Source: Sphaerisporangium sp039871875 (GTDB taxonomy: Bacteria > Actinomycetota > Actinomycetes > Streptosporangiales > Streptosporangiaceae). Taken from it: a stretch of DNA of 64,000 nt. The stretch is from the NCBI RefSeq assembly GCF_039871875.1, contig NZ_JBDPMD010000021.1, positions 1-64,000 of the forward strand, read 5' to 3'. Positions 15,732-25,596 of the stretch are shown here, one piece after another. The position numbers and the translations under genes are program-made. Each line of letters opens with the position of its first letter. Positions within the stretch are counted from its first letter, which is position 1. The notes beneath the pieces are model-generated. The model made no database searches. It had not been told where the DNA came from and saw only the letters and a program-made list of their open reading frames with translations.

Positions 15732-16187
15732 CTAGTAGTAGGTGTAGACGGGGACCGAGAGAGTGGTGTACCGGCCCTGTGCCTCTGTCACCCTGACAAG
15801 GGTGAACGCCGCAGCGCGTGTGACGTTCCAGGTGTGCGCGGCCAGCACCCACGGGGAGCTACAGGCCAGCTGCGTACCCGGCTGGAGCATAACCGGCTGG
15901 AGCCGAGACGGTCCGCAGTCGGTCGTGCCGTACTCCGGAAAGGAGATGAGCGATACCAGTTCCGTCAGCTGGATGGCCTGGTCCGTATTGTTGATCACCG
16001 TCGACAGGCCCCGGCGCTGGTCACCTTCTGCCTCGGTGCAGGTGACGATCAGAATGTTGGGAGTATCTGCCCGCAGTTGCTGCTGCGCACAGTCCACGGT
16101 GCTGGCATGAGCTGGGCCGGCGAGGCCCAGGGTGGCAACGCCGGCCGCCGCGAACATGAGAATCAGGCTCTTGGTCAAGATTCGCAT
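15732..16187 (-). CDS. Small secreted protein, unknown function
   Basis: 151 residues with a classical signal peptide: MRILTKSLILMFAAAG, hydrophobic core, cleavage after PAHA-S near residue 29. The mature part is mostly beta-strand-like and has four cysteines able to form two disulfides (in 'VDCAQQQL', 'VTCTEA', 'TDCGPS', 'LACSSPW'). Family unrecognised. ATG 16187 is preceded by GTGGAGGTACCAC, a strong ribosome binding site. It lies just inside the right end of the island, on the opposite strand from the AICE genes, so it may be cargo. Confidence 0.7.
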   Translation of the reverse strand: MRILTKSLILMFAAAGVATLGLAGPAHASTVDCAQQQLRADTPNILIVTCTEAEGDQRRGLSTVINNTDQAIQLTELVSLISFPEYGTTDCGPSRLQPVMLQPGTQLACSSPWVLAAHTWNVTRAAAFTLVRVTEAQGRYTTLSVPVYTYY

Positions 16188-16716
16188 GTGGTACCTCCAC
16201 TTTGGACATCATCGATGTGTTATCGAAACATCCATCGGGCCGTTCGTACCATCCCTTCATGTCTTCAGGGCCGGCGCCGTAGCTGCCAGACGTGTATGGC
16301 TCCGCGACTCCCGGCCAACATGACCTCCTCAACCGGCTGCGCCGTGTCGCCGGCAACCAGCCAAGCCGGCAGCGTGCGCCGCCGCCCGGCGGCACCGGCC
16401 GTGAAACTTCCACGGAGGCCCGTCCCGCCAGCGTTTCGCGCGGCGCAGGGTGTCCACCGCCTCTAGGCCGGTAGCTTGATCAGCCCTCACGTCGACATCT
16501 CTTGTAGTGCAAGGCTGCTCACGTGCGGCGGTCGGTGCTCCCGGCCGGGACCGACCTGAAGGGGCGCACGCCCGGCCGGGAGGGCACCGGCCGCGCGGCG
16601 CGCTTGCGCGCCGCCTTGACCCTGTAGAGAAGGTCCTCGCCGGAGAAGGGTCTAGCCCAAGATCCGCGCCGGGGTTGCCGGGAATCCTGGGCCGGGATGC
16701 GGGTGGAACCGCTGGT
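16188..16716. other. Gene-free right border of the island
   Basis: About 530 bases between the secreted protein gene and the msrA stop. Holds the promoter side of the secreted protein and the second copy of the 55-base stem-loop (16534-16588). Open frames here are antisense or GC-driven. Confidence 0.6.
16534..16588. repeat. 55-base stem-loop repeat, copy 2
   Basis: GGTGCTCCCGGCCGGG to CCCGGCCGGGAGGGCACC, same length as 2796-2850 and about 46 of 55 positions identical. The stem here is longer and fully paired through CCCGGCCGGG. It lies 128 bases beyond the msrA stop on the minus strand, so it could terminate msrA transcription. Confidence 0.55.
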
Positions 16717-17379
<663 letters not shown>

Positions 17380-17514
17380 TTGGGGCACCTCCGTTGGGAT
17401 CAGGGTTGCACTGGGAGTAACCGCTGGGGGGACTGACTTGTTCCCTGGGATTAGCGATGCTTAACAGTAGGGCAATGCGTTACTTATTTGTGGTTAAGGA
17501 GTCTACAGAGGAAG

Positions 17515-18477
17515 ATGGCGGTTATGCCTGACTCACGACGTGGTGTCCTGTTCGGTGCGGCGGCGTACACCATGTGGGGGCTCTTCCCTCTGTACTGGCC
17601 GTTGCTCCGGCCTACGGGGGCGGTGGAGATCCTCGCGCACCGCATCGCCTGGTCGCTCGTCGTGGTGCTCGGGGTGTTGCTGGTGCGGCGGCACTGGTCG
17701 TGGATCAGGACGATCGTGCGGCGGCCGAGGACGTTGCTGCTGCTCACCCTCGCGGCCATGGCGGTGACGGTCAACTGGGGGCTGTACATCTACGCGGTGA
17801 ACAGCGGGCATGTGGTGGAGAGTTCACTCGGGTACTTCATCAACCCTCTGGTGAACGTGCTGTTCGGCGTGCTGGTGTTCCGGGAGCGGATGCGGCGCTG
17901 GCAGTGGGTCGCGGTGGGGCTCGGCGCGCTGGCGGTGGTGGTGCTGAGTGTGGACTACGGGCGGCCGCCGTGGATCGCATTGGTGCTGGCGGCGAGTTTC
18001 GGCACGTACGGGCTGCTCAAGAAGTCCGCGGGGGTGGGTGCGGCGGAGAGCCTGGCGGTGGAGACGCTGGTGCTTCTCGGGCCGGCGCTCGGCTACCTGC
18101 TGGTCCTGGAGTTCCAGGGGGCGGGGACCTTCGCCGGGTACGGGGTCTGGCACGCGGTGCTGCTGGCCGGCGCGGGGCTCGTGACGGCGGTGCCGCTGAT
18201 GATGTTCACCGCGGCGGCGATCCGGGTGCCGCTCACCGTGCTCGGGCTGCTGCAGTACATCGCGCCCATCCTGCAGTTCCTGTGCGGCGTGCTGGTCGCG
18301 CGCGAGGTCATGCCGATGAGCCGGTGGGTCGGCTTCGCGGTGATCTGGGCGGCGCTGGCAGTGTTCAGCTGGGACAGCCTGCGTCACACGCGGGCGGCAC
18401 GGCGCCGCGCCGCGCGGCCCGCGGAGCCTGTGGCGCCCCTCGGACGGGTGCCTCAGCCCGAGCGGTCGGCCACGTAG
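17515..18477 (+). CDS. rarD: RarD-type EamA (DMT) transporter
   Basis: About 320-residue inner-membrane protein with ten predicted hydrophobic helices in two EamA-like halves. The start region 'RRGVLFGAAAYTMWGLFPLYW' and 'HRIAWSL' are typical of RarD. Family members are drug/metabolite exporters; the substrate is unknown. Start ATG 17515 follows GAGGAAG; ATG 17524 is an alternative. Divergent from msrA, and its 3' end overlaps the convergent polyprenyl synthase gene by 25 bases. The Arg/Ala/Pro-rich C-terminal 25 residues are an extension. Confidence 0.93.
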   Translation: MAVMPDSRRGVLFGAAAYTMWGLFPLYWPLLRPTGAVEILAHRIAWSLVVVLGVLLVRRHWSWIRTIVRRPRTLLLLTLAAMAVTVNWGLYIYAVNSGHVVESSLGYFINPLVNVLFGVLVFRERMRRWQWVAVGLGALAVVVLSVDYGRPPWIALVLAASFGTYGLLKKSAGVGAAESLAVETLVLLGPALGYLLVLEFQGAGTFAGYGVWHAVLLAGAGLVTAVPLMMFTAAAIRVPLTVLGLLQYIAPILQFLCGVLVAREVMPMSRWVGFAVIWAALAVFSWDSLRHTRAARRRAARPAEPVAPLGRVPQPERSAT

Positions 18478-19448
18478 GAGCACAGCGCGAGCAGCGCCTC
18501 GCGGGCCGGGATGTCCGGCAGGGCCAGCAGGTCCAGCCGGGCCCGCTCCACCCATGACATCAGCTCGGCCCGTGCCCGGTCCATCGCGGGGTCGGCGCGC
18601 AGCAGCGCCACCGCCTCCGCGACGTGCTCCTCGGGCACCGGGCCGCTGAGCAGCTCCCGCAGCCGCGCGTTGCCGGGCTCCTCGGACGCCAGCACGTACA
18701 GCACGGGGAGGGTGCGGACGCCCTCGCGCAGGTCCGTACCGGGGGTCTTGCCGCTCTCCCCCGCCGACGACGCCACGTCGAGCAGGTCGTCGCCGAGCTG
18801 CCACGCCACGCCGATCGCCTCGCAGGCGCTGGTGAGCCGCTCCACCACCGCGGCGGGCGCCCCGGCGAGCATCGCGCCGAACCGGCCGGAGGTGGCGATC
18901 AGGGAGCCGGTCTTGTCGGCCAGCACCTCGAGATAGTGGGTGACGTCGTCCACGCCGGGCCGCGGGCCGATGGTCTCGCGGATCTGCCCGCGCACCAGCC
19001 GGGAGAACGTGCGCGCCTGGATGCGCACCAGCTCGGGCCCGAGGTCGGCGAGGATCTCGGACGCCTGGGCGAACAGGTAGTCGCCGGTGAGGATGGCCAC
19101 GGTGTTGTCCCACCGGGCGTTGGCGGACGGCGAGCCCCGGCGCACCGGGGCCTCGTCCATCACGTCGTCGTGGTAGAGCGTCGCCAGGTGGGTCAGCTCG
19201 ATCACCACGGCCCCGGGCACGACACCCGGGGCGCTCGAGTCGCCGAAGTGCGAGGCCAGCAGCACGATCATCGCGCGGAAGCGCTTGCCCCCCGCCTCGA
19301 TGAGGTGCTTGGACGCCTCCGCGACGAAGGCGTCCTCACTGTCGGCGGATGCCCGCAGTAGCTTCTCGACGGCGTCGAGACCGCTGGCGATGTCCGCTGC
19401 CAGTCCCTCGTCGATGAAAGGCAGGTCGACTACGGGCGGCGCGGCCAT
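18453..19448 (-). CDS. Polyprenyl diphosphate synthase (menaquinone side chain)
   Basis: 331-residue trans-isoprenyl diphosphate synthase. The first Asp-rich motif is DDVMD at 94-98 (in 'HLATLYHDDVMDEAPVRRG'), the second GDDLLD near 219-224, with GGKRFR near 53-58 and a 'DKTGSL' block. It extends farnesyl or geranylgeranyl diphosphate to the long chain of menaquinone; chain length cannot be read by eye. It lies seven bases after nuoN with AGGAG before the ATG, so it is probably the last gene of the nuo transcript. The M. tuberculosis counterpart by position is grcC1. Confidence 0.93.
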   Translation of the reverse strand: MAAPPVVDLPFIDEGLAADIASGLDAVEKLLRASADSEDAFVAEASKHLIEAGGKRFRAMIVLLASHFGDSSAPGVVPGAVVIELTHLATLYHDDVMDEAPVRRGSPSANARWDNTVAILTGDYLFAQASEILADLGPELVRIQARTFSRLVRGQIRETIGPRPGVDDVTHYLEVLADKTGSLIATSGRFGAMLAGAPAAVVERLTSACEAIGVAWQLGDDLLDVASSAGESGKTPGTDLREGVRTLPVLYVLASEEPGNARLRELLSGPVPEEHVAEAVALLRADPAMDRARAELMSWVERARLDLLALPDIPAREALLALCSYVADRSG

Positions 19449-19455
19449 GAGACTC

Positions 19456-21015
19456 CTATCGAACGAACAACGACTGCGCGGCCGAGTGCGCCAGGTCGAG
19501 CACCGGCTGCGGGAAGACCCCGAGGACTACGGTAGCCGCAGCCGAAAGGGCGACCACAGCCGCGGTCCCCATGCTGGGCACCGCGATGGTCGGCCCCTCG
19601 GGCGCGGGGTCGCTGAAGAACATCAGCACGATGACGCGGACGTAGAAGAACGCCGCCATCGCCGAGGTGACCACACCCACGATGACCAGGGTCGTCGCGC
19701 CGCCGGCCACCGCGGGGGCGAACACCGCGTACTTGCCGAAGAACCCGGACGTGAGCGGGATGCCGGCGAAGGCGAGCAGGAACAGGGCGAAGATGCCCGC
19801 CAGCGCGGGCGACCTCTTGCCGAGGCCGGCCCACCGGGACAGGTGTCCCGCCTCGCCACCCGCGTCGCGCACCATGGTGACGACCGCGAAGGCGCCGACC
19901 GTCGCGAACCCGTAAGCCACCAGGTAGAACAGGATGCCGCCGAGCGCCGCGGCGTTCTGCTGCAGGTTGCCGGTGGCCACCACCGCGACCAGCAGGAAGC
20001 CGGTGTGCGCGATCGAGGAGTACGCCAGCATGCGCTTGATGTCGGTCTGGGTGATCGCCAGGATGGCGCCGATCACCATGGTGAGGATGGCGACGGCCCA
20101 CAACACCGGCTGCCAGATCTCGTCCAGGTTGCCGAGCCCCACCCAGAACACCCGCAGCAGCGCGCCGAACGCGGCGATCAGCGTGCCGGACGCCATCAGC
20201 GCGGTGATCGGCGTGGGCGAGCCCTGGTACACGTCCGGCTTCCACGCCTGGAACGGCGCGGCACCGATCTTGAAGAGCAGCCCGACGCCCAGCATCGCGG
20301 CGCCGATATAGAGCAGGTTGTCCTGCCCGAGCTGCGTGCTGATCATCTGCTGCAGCGCGCCGAGGTCCACCGAGCCCGCGAAGCCGTACAGCAGCGCGGT
20401 GCCGTAGAGGAAGAACGCCGAGGAGAAGGCGCCGAGCAGGAAGTACTTCATGGCCGCCTCCTGGGACAGGAGTCGGCGGCGCCGCGCGAGGCCGCACAGC
20501 AGGTACAGCGGCAGGGACATGACCTCGAGGGCCACGAACATGATCAGCAGGTCGTTGGAGGCCGGGAACAGCATCATGCCGCCGACCGCGAACAGCACCA
20601 GCGGGTAGATCTCGGTGTGCGCGCCGCCCTGGCTGATCGCCTGGTCCTCCTCGGCGCTGCCGGGCACGGCCGACGCCTGGGCCACGAAGTGGTCGTCGTC
20701 GTTGACCAGCAGCACGCTGACGATCGCGAGCAGCAGGATGGCGCCCCACACGAACAGCGACGGCCCGTCCACCGCGACCGCGCCCATGGCGGCGGCCTCG
20801 CGCACCCCCTGCGTGCCCTGCCAGACGGTCAGCGCGAACGCCCCGATCAGGGACAGCAGCGTGATGGGCATCTGCAGGGACTTGCGCAGGTAGCGCGGCG
20901 TGAACGCCTCCACGAGCACCCCGGCGACGGCCGCGCCGAACACCAGGAGCAGCGGGGACAGCGTCCCGTACTCGATCGTCGGCGCGGGGATGGGCGCGAG
21001 GGCGAGCAGGCTCAT
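19456..21015 (-). CDS. nuoN: NADH-quinone oxidoreductase subunit N
   Basis: 519-residue proton-pumping membrane subunit of complex I, with about fourteen transmembrane helices of the Mrp-antiporter type. The conserved 'FKIGAAPFQAWKPDVYQGSP' and 'RMLAYSSIAHTGFLL' blocks hold the key lysines. ATG 21015 overlaps the nuoM stop (ATGA) and follows GGAG. Last nuo gene. Confidence 0.97.
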   Translation of the reverse strand: MSLLALAPIPAPTIEYGTLSPLLLVFGAAVAGVLVEAFTPRYLRKSLQMPITLLSLIGAFALTVWQGTQGVREAAAMGAVAVDGPSLFVWGAILLLAIVSVLLVNDDDHFVAQASAVPGSAEEDQAISQGGAHTEIYPLVLFAVGGMMLFPASNDLLIMFVALEVMSLPLYLLCGLARRRRLLSQEAAMKYFLLGAFSSAFFLYGTALLYGFAGSVDLGALQQMISTQLGQDNLLYIGAAMLGVGLLFKIGAAPFQAWKPDVYQGSPTPITALMASGTLIAAFGALLRVFWVGLGNLDEIWQPVLWAVAILTMVIGAILAITQTDIKRMLAYSSIAHTGFLLVAVVATGNLQQNAAALGGILFYLVAYGFATVGAFAVVTMVRDAGGEAGHLSRWAGLGKRSPALAGIFALFLLAFAGIPLTSGFFGKYAVFAPAVAGGATTLVIVGVVTSAMAAFFYVRVIVLMFFSDPAPEGPTIAVPSMGTAAVVALSAAATVVLGVFPQPVLDLAHSAAQSLFVR

Positions 21016-22541
21016 TCTCCTGGCCCCTTCTGGTCGGCAGCCGCGGGTATGGCCGGGGTGAACTGCGGTGCCTGCACGCTGGTGAGAGTGTGCTGGACCG
21101 CGGGGTTGATCACGTCGAGCAGCGGCTTGGGGAAGAACCCGAAGCCGATGAGCAGGGCGATGAGCGGCGCCACCACGAACTTCTCGCGGAGGTTGAGGTC
21201 CGCCATGCCACGCACCTGCTCGGTCGCGGGCCCGCCCATCATGCGCTGGTACATCCACAGGATGTACACGGCCGCGAGCACCATGCCGGCCAGCGCGATG
21301 ATCGCGGGCACGAGGTACCGCTCGTAGGTGCCGATCAGCACCATGAACTCGCTGACGAACGTCGAGAGGCCGGGCAGCGACAACGACGACAGGCCGGCGA
21401 TCAGGAAGGTGCCCGCGAGCACCGGGGCGACCTTCTGCACCCCGCCGTAGTCGGCGATGTACTGCGAGCCGCGCCGGTGGATGAGGAACCCGGCGAGCAG
21501 GAACAGCGCCCCGGTGGAGAAGCCGTGGTTCACCATGTACAGCGTGGCGCCGGAGCCGGCGTCGGCGGTCAGCGCGAACACGCCCATCGTGATGAAGCCG
21601 AAGTGCGAGATCGAGGTGTAGGCGATGAGCCGCTTCATGTCGGTCTGCCCGATGGCCACGATCGCGCCGTACACGATGCCGATGACGCTGAGCGCGATGA
21701 TCACCGGGGTGAAGAACTTGGCGGCGTCCGGGAACAGCTCCAGGCAGAACCGCAGCATGCCGTAGGTGCCGACCTTGTCCAGAACGCCGACCAGCAGCAC
21801 GGCCGCCCCGGCGGGCGCCTGCGCGGCGGCGTCGGGCAGCCAGGTGTGGAACGGCCACAGCGGCGCCTTCACCGCGAAGGCGATGAAGAACCCGAGGAAC
21901 AGCCACTTCTGCGTGTCAGGGTCGGTGATCGCCCCGATCAGCTCGGGCTGCAGGAACGTGTTCTTCGCGGCGAGGTGGTACAGCGCGATCACCGCGACCA
22001 GCATGAGCAGGCCGCCGAACAGCGAGTACAGCAGGAACTTGACCGCCGCGTACGACCGCTGCGCGCCGCCGTAGGACCCGATCATGAAGTACATCGGGAT
22101 CAGCATGGCCTCGAAGAACACGTAGAACAGGAAGACGTCGGTCGCCGCGAAGACGCCGATCATCATCGCTTCGAGCACCAGGATGAGCGCGAAGTACGTC
22201 TTGACCGACCGCTTGGCGTCCGGCCGCTCGGCGTCGTGCCAGGAGGCCAGCACCACGACCGGCACCAGCACCGCGGCCAGCGCGATCAGCACCAGCGCGA
22301 TGCCGTCCACCGCGACGGCGTAGTGCACGCCGAACGCCGGGATCCAGTCGTGGACCTCGCTGAACTGCTGGCGCGCCCCCGACGGGTCGAACTGTGCCGC
22401 CATGGCGAGCGTCAGCGCAAGCACGACCAGCGACACCGCGAGCGTGAGCTGCTTGGCGAGCTTGTCGTTGCCCTTGGGCACCGCAGCCACCGCCAGCGCG
22501 CCCAGCACGGGCACGCCCATCAGGATTGAGAGCCAGGGCAT
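21012..22541 (-). CDS. nuoM: NADH-quinone oxidoreductase subunit M
   Basis: 509-residue antiporter-like membrane subunit. Landmarks are 'FFEAMLIPMYFMIG' (with the conserved Glu), 'AFAVKAPLWPFHTWLPDA' (Lys), and 'RLIAYTSISHFGFI'. Normal length. ATG 22541 overlaps the nuoL stop by one base (TGATG). Confidence 0.97.
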   Translation of the reverse strand: MPWLSILMGVPVLGALAVAAVPKGNDKLAKQLTLAVSLVVLALTLAMAAQFDPSGARQQFSEVHDWIPAFGVHYAVAVDGIALVLIALAAVLVPVVVLASWHDAERPDAKRSVKTYFALILVLEAMMIGVFAATDVFLFYVFFEAMLIPMYFMIGSYGGAQRSYAAVKFLLYSLFGGLLMLVAVIALYHLAAKNTFLQPELIGAITDPDTQKWLFLGFFIAFAVKAPLWPFHTWLPDAAAQAPAGAAVLLVGVLDKVGTYGMLRFCLELFPDAAKFFTPVIIALSVIGIVYGAIVAIGQTDMKRLIAYTSISHFGFITMGVFALTADAGSGATLYMVNHGFSTGALFLLAGFLIHRRGSQYIADYGGVQKVAPVLAGTFLIAGLSSLSLPGLSTFVSEFMVLIGTYERYLVPAIIALAGMVLAAVYILWMYQRMMGGPATEQVRGMADLNLREKFVVAPLIALLIGFGFFPKPLLDVINPAVQHTLTSVQAPQFTPAIPAAADQKGPGE

Positions 22542-24451
22542 CACAGGTTCCCTACGAAGAACAGTGCGCCGACCAGGAGTGCGGCACCGAAGAATATCGA
22601 CAAGGCGTACGAGCGGACGAACCCGGTCTGCACGCGGCGCAGGCGCCCGGAGGTGCCGCCGATCGTCGCCGCGAGACCGTTGACGAGGCCGTCGATGCCT
22701 CGGTTGTCGAAGAACACCGCGAGCCGGGTCAGCCACTGGCCGGGACGCATGAACAGCGCCTCGTTCAGGGCGTCGCCGTACAGGTCGCGCCGGGCGAAGA
22801 CCGTGAGGAACGACCCGCGGGGGGCCACGACGGGCACCGGCGCCCGGCCGTACCGCATCCACGCGTACACCGCGCCGACGGCGACCAGCGCCAGGGTGGC
22901 GAGGCCGGGCACGCTGAGCGCGTGGAACACCGGCAGTTCCTCGGGACGCCCGACGGCGGGCGACAGGAACTCCATGAACCGGTTGCCGACGATGAGGAAC
23001 GCGCCACCGAAGACGGAGCCGACCGAGAGCAGGATCAGCGGCCAGGTCATCACGGACGGCGACTCGTGCGGGTGGGCGTCCTTCTCCCAGCGGCGGGTGC
23101 CGTGGAAGGTCATGAAGAACAGGCGCGACATGTAGAAGCCGGTGATGCCGGCGCCGATCACGGCGAGCCAGCCCAGGATCGGGTTGTGCTCCATCGCGGC
23201 CTCGATGATGCCGTCCTTGGTCCAGTAACCGGACAGCAGCGGGAAGCCGATGATCGCGAGGTAGCCCAGCCCGAACGTGATCCAGGTGATCTTCATGACC
23301 GAGGACAGGCCGCCGTACTTGCGCATGTCGACCTCGTCGTTCATGGCGTGCATCACCGAGCCCGCGCCGAGGAACATCGAGGCCTTGAAGAAGCCGTGCG
23401 CGATGAGGTGGGCGATGGCCAGGGCGTACCCGACCGGGCCGAGGCCGGCGGCGAGCATCATGTAGCCGATCTGCGACATCGTGGAGCCCGCGAGGGCCTT
23501 CTTGATGTCGTCCTTGGCGGTACCGATGATCGCACCGGCGAGCAGCGTGGCCACGCCGACGATGGTGACGACGAGCTGCGCGGTGGGCGCGCCCTCGAAG
23601 ATGGCGCCGGAGCGCACCACGAGGTAGACGCCGGCGGTGACCATGGTGGCCGCGTGGATGAGCGCGGAGACCGGGGTCGGGCCCTCCATGGCGTCGAGGA
23701 GCCAGGACTGCAGCGGGAGCTGCGCGGACTTGCCGCACGCGCCGAGCAGGAGCGCGAGACCGATCAGGGTGAGCGTGCCCTGGGACGCCTCGCCCGCGTG
23801 CTGGAACACCGGGCCGTACGAGATGGTGCCGAACGTCGTGAAGATCACGAAGATGCCGAGCGCGAGGCCCATGTCGCCGACGCGGTTGACCACGAAGGCC
23901 TTCTTGGCGGCGGTCGCGGCCGTCGGCTTGTGCTGCCAGAAGCCGATCAGCAGGTACGACGCGAGACCCACGCCCTCCCAGCCGATGTACAGGCCGAGGT
24001 AGTTGTCGGCCAGCACCAGCAGGAGCATCGCGGCGACGAAGAGGTTCAGGTAGCCGAAGAACCGCCGCCGGCCCGGGTCGTGGGCCATGTAGCCGATCGA
24101 GTAGATGTGGATCAGCGACCCGACTCCGGTGATCAGCAGGGCGAACGAGATCGACAGCGGGTCCAGCAGCAGGCCCATCTTCACCTGGAGCGACGCGCCG
24201 GCGGGCAGGAAGTCGTACAGCTCGACGAGCCTGCGGCGCTGGTCGGCTCCGAGGCCGAGCAACTCGAAGAGGACGAGCGCGGCCACCACGAACGACCCGA
24301 GCGACATCGCGACGCCGACGAGGTGACCGAAGCGGTCGGTGCGGCGGCCGCCCAGCAGGAGGATCGCGGCGCCGAGCAGCGGCAGGGCGATCATCAGCCA
24401 GGACGCGCCGATCACTCCACCGGAGTGCTGGACGATCTCAGCGGGTTCCAC
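22541..24451 (-). CDS. nuoL: NADH-quinone oxidoreductase subunit L
   Basis: About 636-residue antiporter-like subunit with the long lateral helix at its C-terminus. Conserved blocks: 'WEGVGLASYLLIGFW', 'GACGKSAQLPLQSWLLDAMEGPTPVSALIHAATMV' (split here by family convention), and 'STMSQIGYMM'. GTG 24451 is preferred because AAGAGG sits just upstream; GTG 24457 is the other option. It begins a few bases after nuoK. Confidence 0.96.
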   Translation of the reverse strand: MEPAEIVQHSGGVIGASWLMIALPLLGAAILLLGGRRTDRFGHLVGVAMSLGSFVVAALVLFELLGLGADQRRRLVELYDFLPAGASLQVKMGLLLDPLSISFALLITGVGSLIHIYSIGYMAHDPGRRRFFGYLNLFVAAMLLLVLADNYLGLYIGWEGVGLASYLLIGFWQHKPTAATAAKKAFVVNRVGDMGLALGIFVIFTTFGTISYGPVFQHAGEASQGTLTLIGLALLLGACGKSAQLPLQSWLLDAMEGPTPVSALIHAATMVTAGVYLVVRSGAIFEGAPTAQLVVTIVGVATLLAGAIIGTAKDDIKKALAGSTMSQIGYMMLAAGLGPVGYALAIAHLIAHGFFKASMFLGAGSVMHAMNDEVDMRKYGGLSSVMKITWITFGLGYLAIIGFPLLSGYWTKDGIIEAAMEHNPILGWLAVIGAGITGFYMSRLFFMTFHGTRRWEKDAHPHESPSVMTWPLILLSVGSVFGGAFLIVGNRFMEFLSPAVGRPEELPVFHALSVPGLATLALVAVGAVYAWMRYGRAPVPVVAPRGSFLTVFARRDLYGDALNEALFMRPGQWLTRLAVFFDNRGIDGLVNGLAATIGGTSGRLRRVQTGFVRSYALSIFFGAALLVGALFFVGNL

Positions 24452-24460
24452 GGCCACCTC

Positions 24461-24757
24461 TTAGTACTTCAGCAGGTTGGCGTCGTCGACCGACGCGGAC
24501 CTGCGGGTTCGGAAGATCGTCACGATGATCGCCAGACCCACGACCACCTCGGCGGCCGCCACGATCATCACGAAGAACGCGATCACCTGGCCCTCCAGGT
24601 TGCCGTGCTGGCGGGCGAACGCGACGAAGGCCAGGTTGCAGGCGTTCAGCATGAGCTCGACGCACATGAACACCACGATGGCGTTGCGGCGCACCAGCAC
24701 GCCGACGCCGCCGATGGCGAACAGCAGCGCGGAGAGCACCAGGTAGTGGGTGGTCAC
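24461..24757 (-). CDS. nuoK: NADH-quinone oxidoreductase subunit K
   Basis: 98 residues, three transmembrane helices, with the conserved glutamates in 'VFMCVELMLNACNLAFV' and 'FFVMIVAAAEVVVGLAI'. The GTG start (24757) overlaps the nuoJ stop by four bases (GTGA). Confidence 0.97.
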   Translation of the reverse strand: MTTHYLVLSALLFAIGGVGVLVRRNAIVVFMCVELMLNACNLAFVAFARQHGNLEGQVIAFFVMIVAAAEVVVGLAIIVTIFRTRRSASVDDANLLKY

Positions 24758-25596
24758 TTGCCTTCCTCCTCGACGTGACCGTCGGCGGTGGCGGTCCGCG
24801 CCGCGGCCGGGCTCCCCGGCTCGACCGGGTCGGCGGCGGCCTTGGAGCCGCCGGCGACGTTCCTGATCGCCTGGGCGAGCCGCGGGTCGTCCGGCAGATG
24901 GCGGTCCTCGACGTCGTGCCGGGCGATGACCCGGTTGACCGACAGCTCCGACACCGTGCCGTCCGGCAGCAGCGCCGGCATGTCGATGGCGTTGTGCCGG
25001 GCGTAGGTGCCGGGGCCGGGCAGCGGCGCCGGGTGCCCGCTGAGGAACCGGGCGCGGGACAGGTCCTTCTGCGTCGGCTTCGGCGCGGACCGCTCGCGGT
25101 GCGCCAGCACCATCGCGCCGAGCGCGGCGGTGATGAGCAGCGCGGAGGTGACCTCGAACGCGAAGACGTACCGGGTGAAGATCAGCGACGCCAGGCTCGG
25201 CACGTTGCCGCCGTTCGCCTGCACCGCGCCGCCCAGCCCGGCGGCCCCGCCGAACGCGACGTTGCCGAGGCCGGCCGCGAGCAGCACGGCGAAGCCGAGC
25301 CCGGCGACGAAGGCCCAGAACCGCTGGCCGCGGATCGTCTCGACCAGCGAGTCGGAGGAGTCCACGCCGACCAGCATCAGCACGAACAGGAAGAGCATCA
25401 TGACCGCGCCGGTGTACACGATGATCTGCACCACGGCGAGGAACGGGGCGTCCTGGACGGCGTAGAGCACCGCGAGCGAGAGCATGACCACGCCCAGCAT
25501 GAGGGCGGAGTAGACCGCCTTCCTGCTGAAGACGAGCCCGAACGCGGCGGCCACCGAGACGACGGCCAGCACCCAGAACGTGATGGTCTCACCCAT
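24754..25596 (-). CDS. nuoJ: NADH-quinone oxidoreductase subunit J with long C-terminal tail
   Basis: 280 residues. The first 170 or so contain the five transmembrane helices of NuoJ ('ITFWVLAVVSVAAAFGLV' start; 'VIVYTGAVMMLFLFVLMLVG' core). The remaining roughly 110 residues are polar, Asp/Ala/Pro-rich and likely cytoplasmic and disordered ('LLPDGTVSELSVNRVIARHD', 'DGHVEEEGK' end). Long NuoJ tails are known in actinobacteria. Overlaps nuoI by eight bases. Confidence 0.96.
   Translation of the reverse strand: MGETITFWVLAVVSVAAAFGLVFSRKAVYSALMLGVVMLSLAVLYAVQDAPFLAVVQIIVYTGAVMMLFLFVLMLVGVDSSDSLVETIRGQRFWAFVAGLGFAVLLAAGLGNVAFGGAAGLGGAVQANGGNVPSLASLIFTRYVFAFEVTSALLITAALGAMVLAHRERSAPKPTQKDLSRARFLSGHPAPLPGPGTYARHNAIDMPALLPDGTVSELSVNRVIARHDVEDRHLPDDPRLAQAIRNVAGGSKAAADPVEPGSPAAARTATADGHVEEEGK

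Noticed and set aside
19285..24778. Very long plus-strand frames opposite nuoN, nuoM and nuoL
   Set aside because: Composition is His/Asp/Glu/Arg/Gln-rich, typical of antisense to GC-rich membrane protein genes; no motif; the minus-strand nuo genes are unmistakable.
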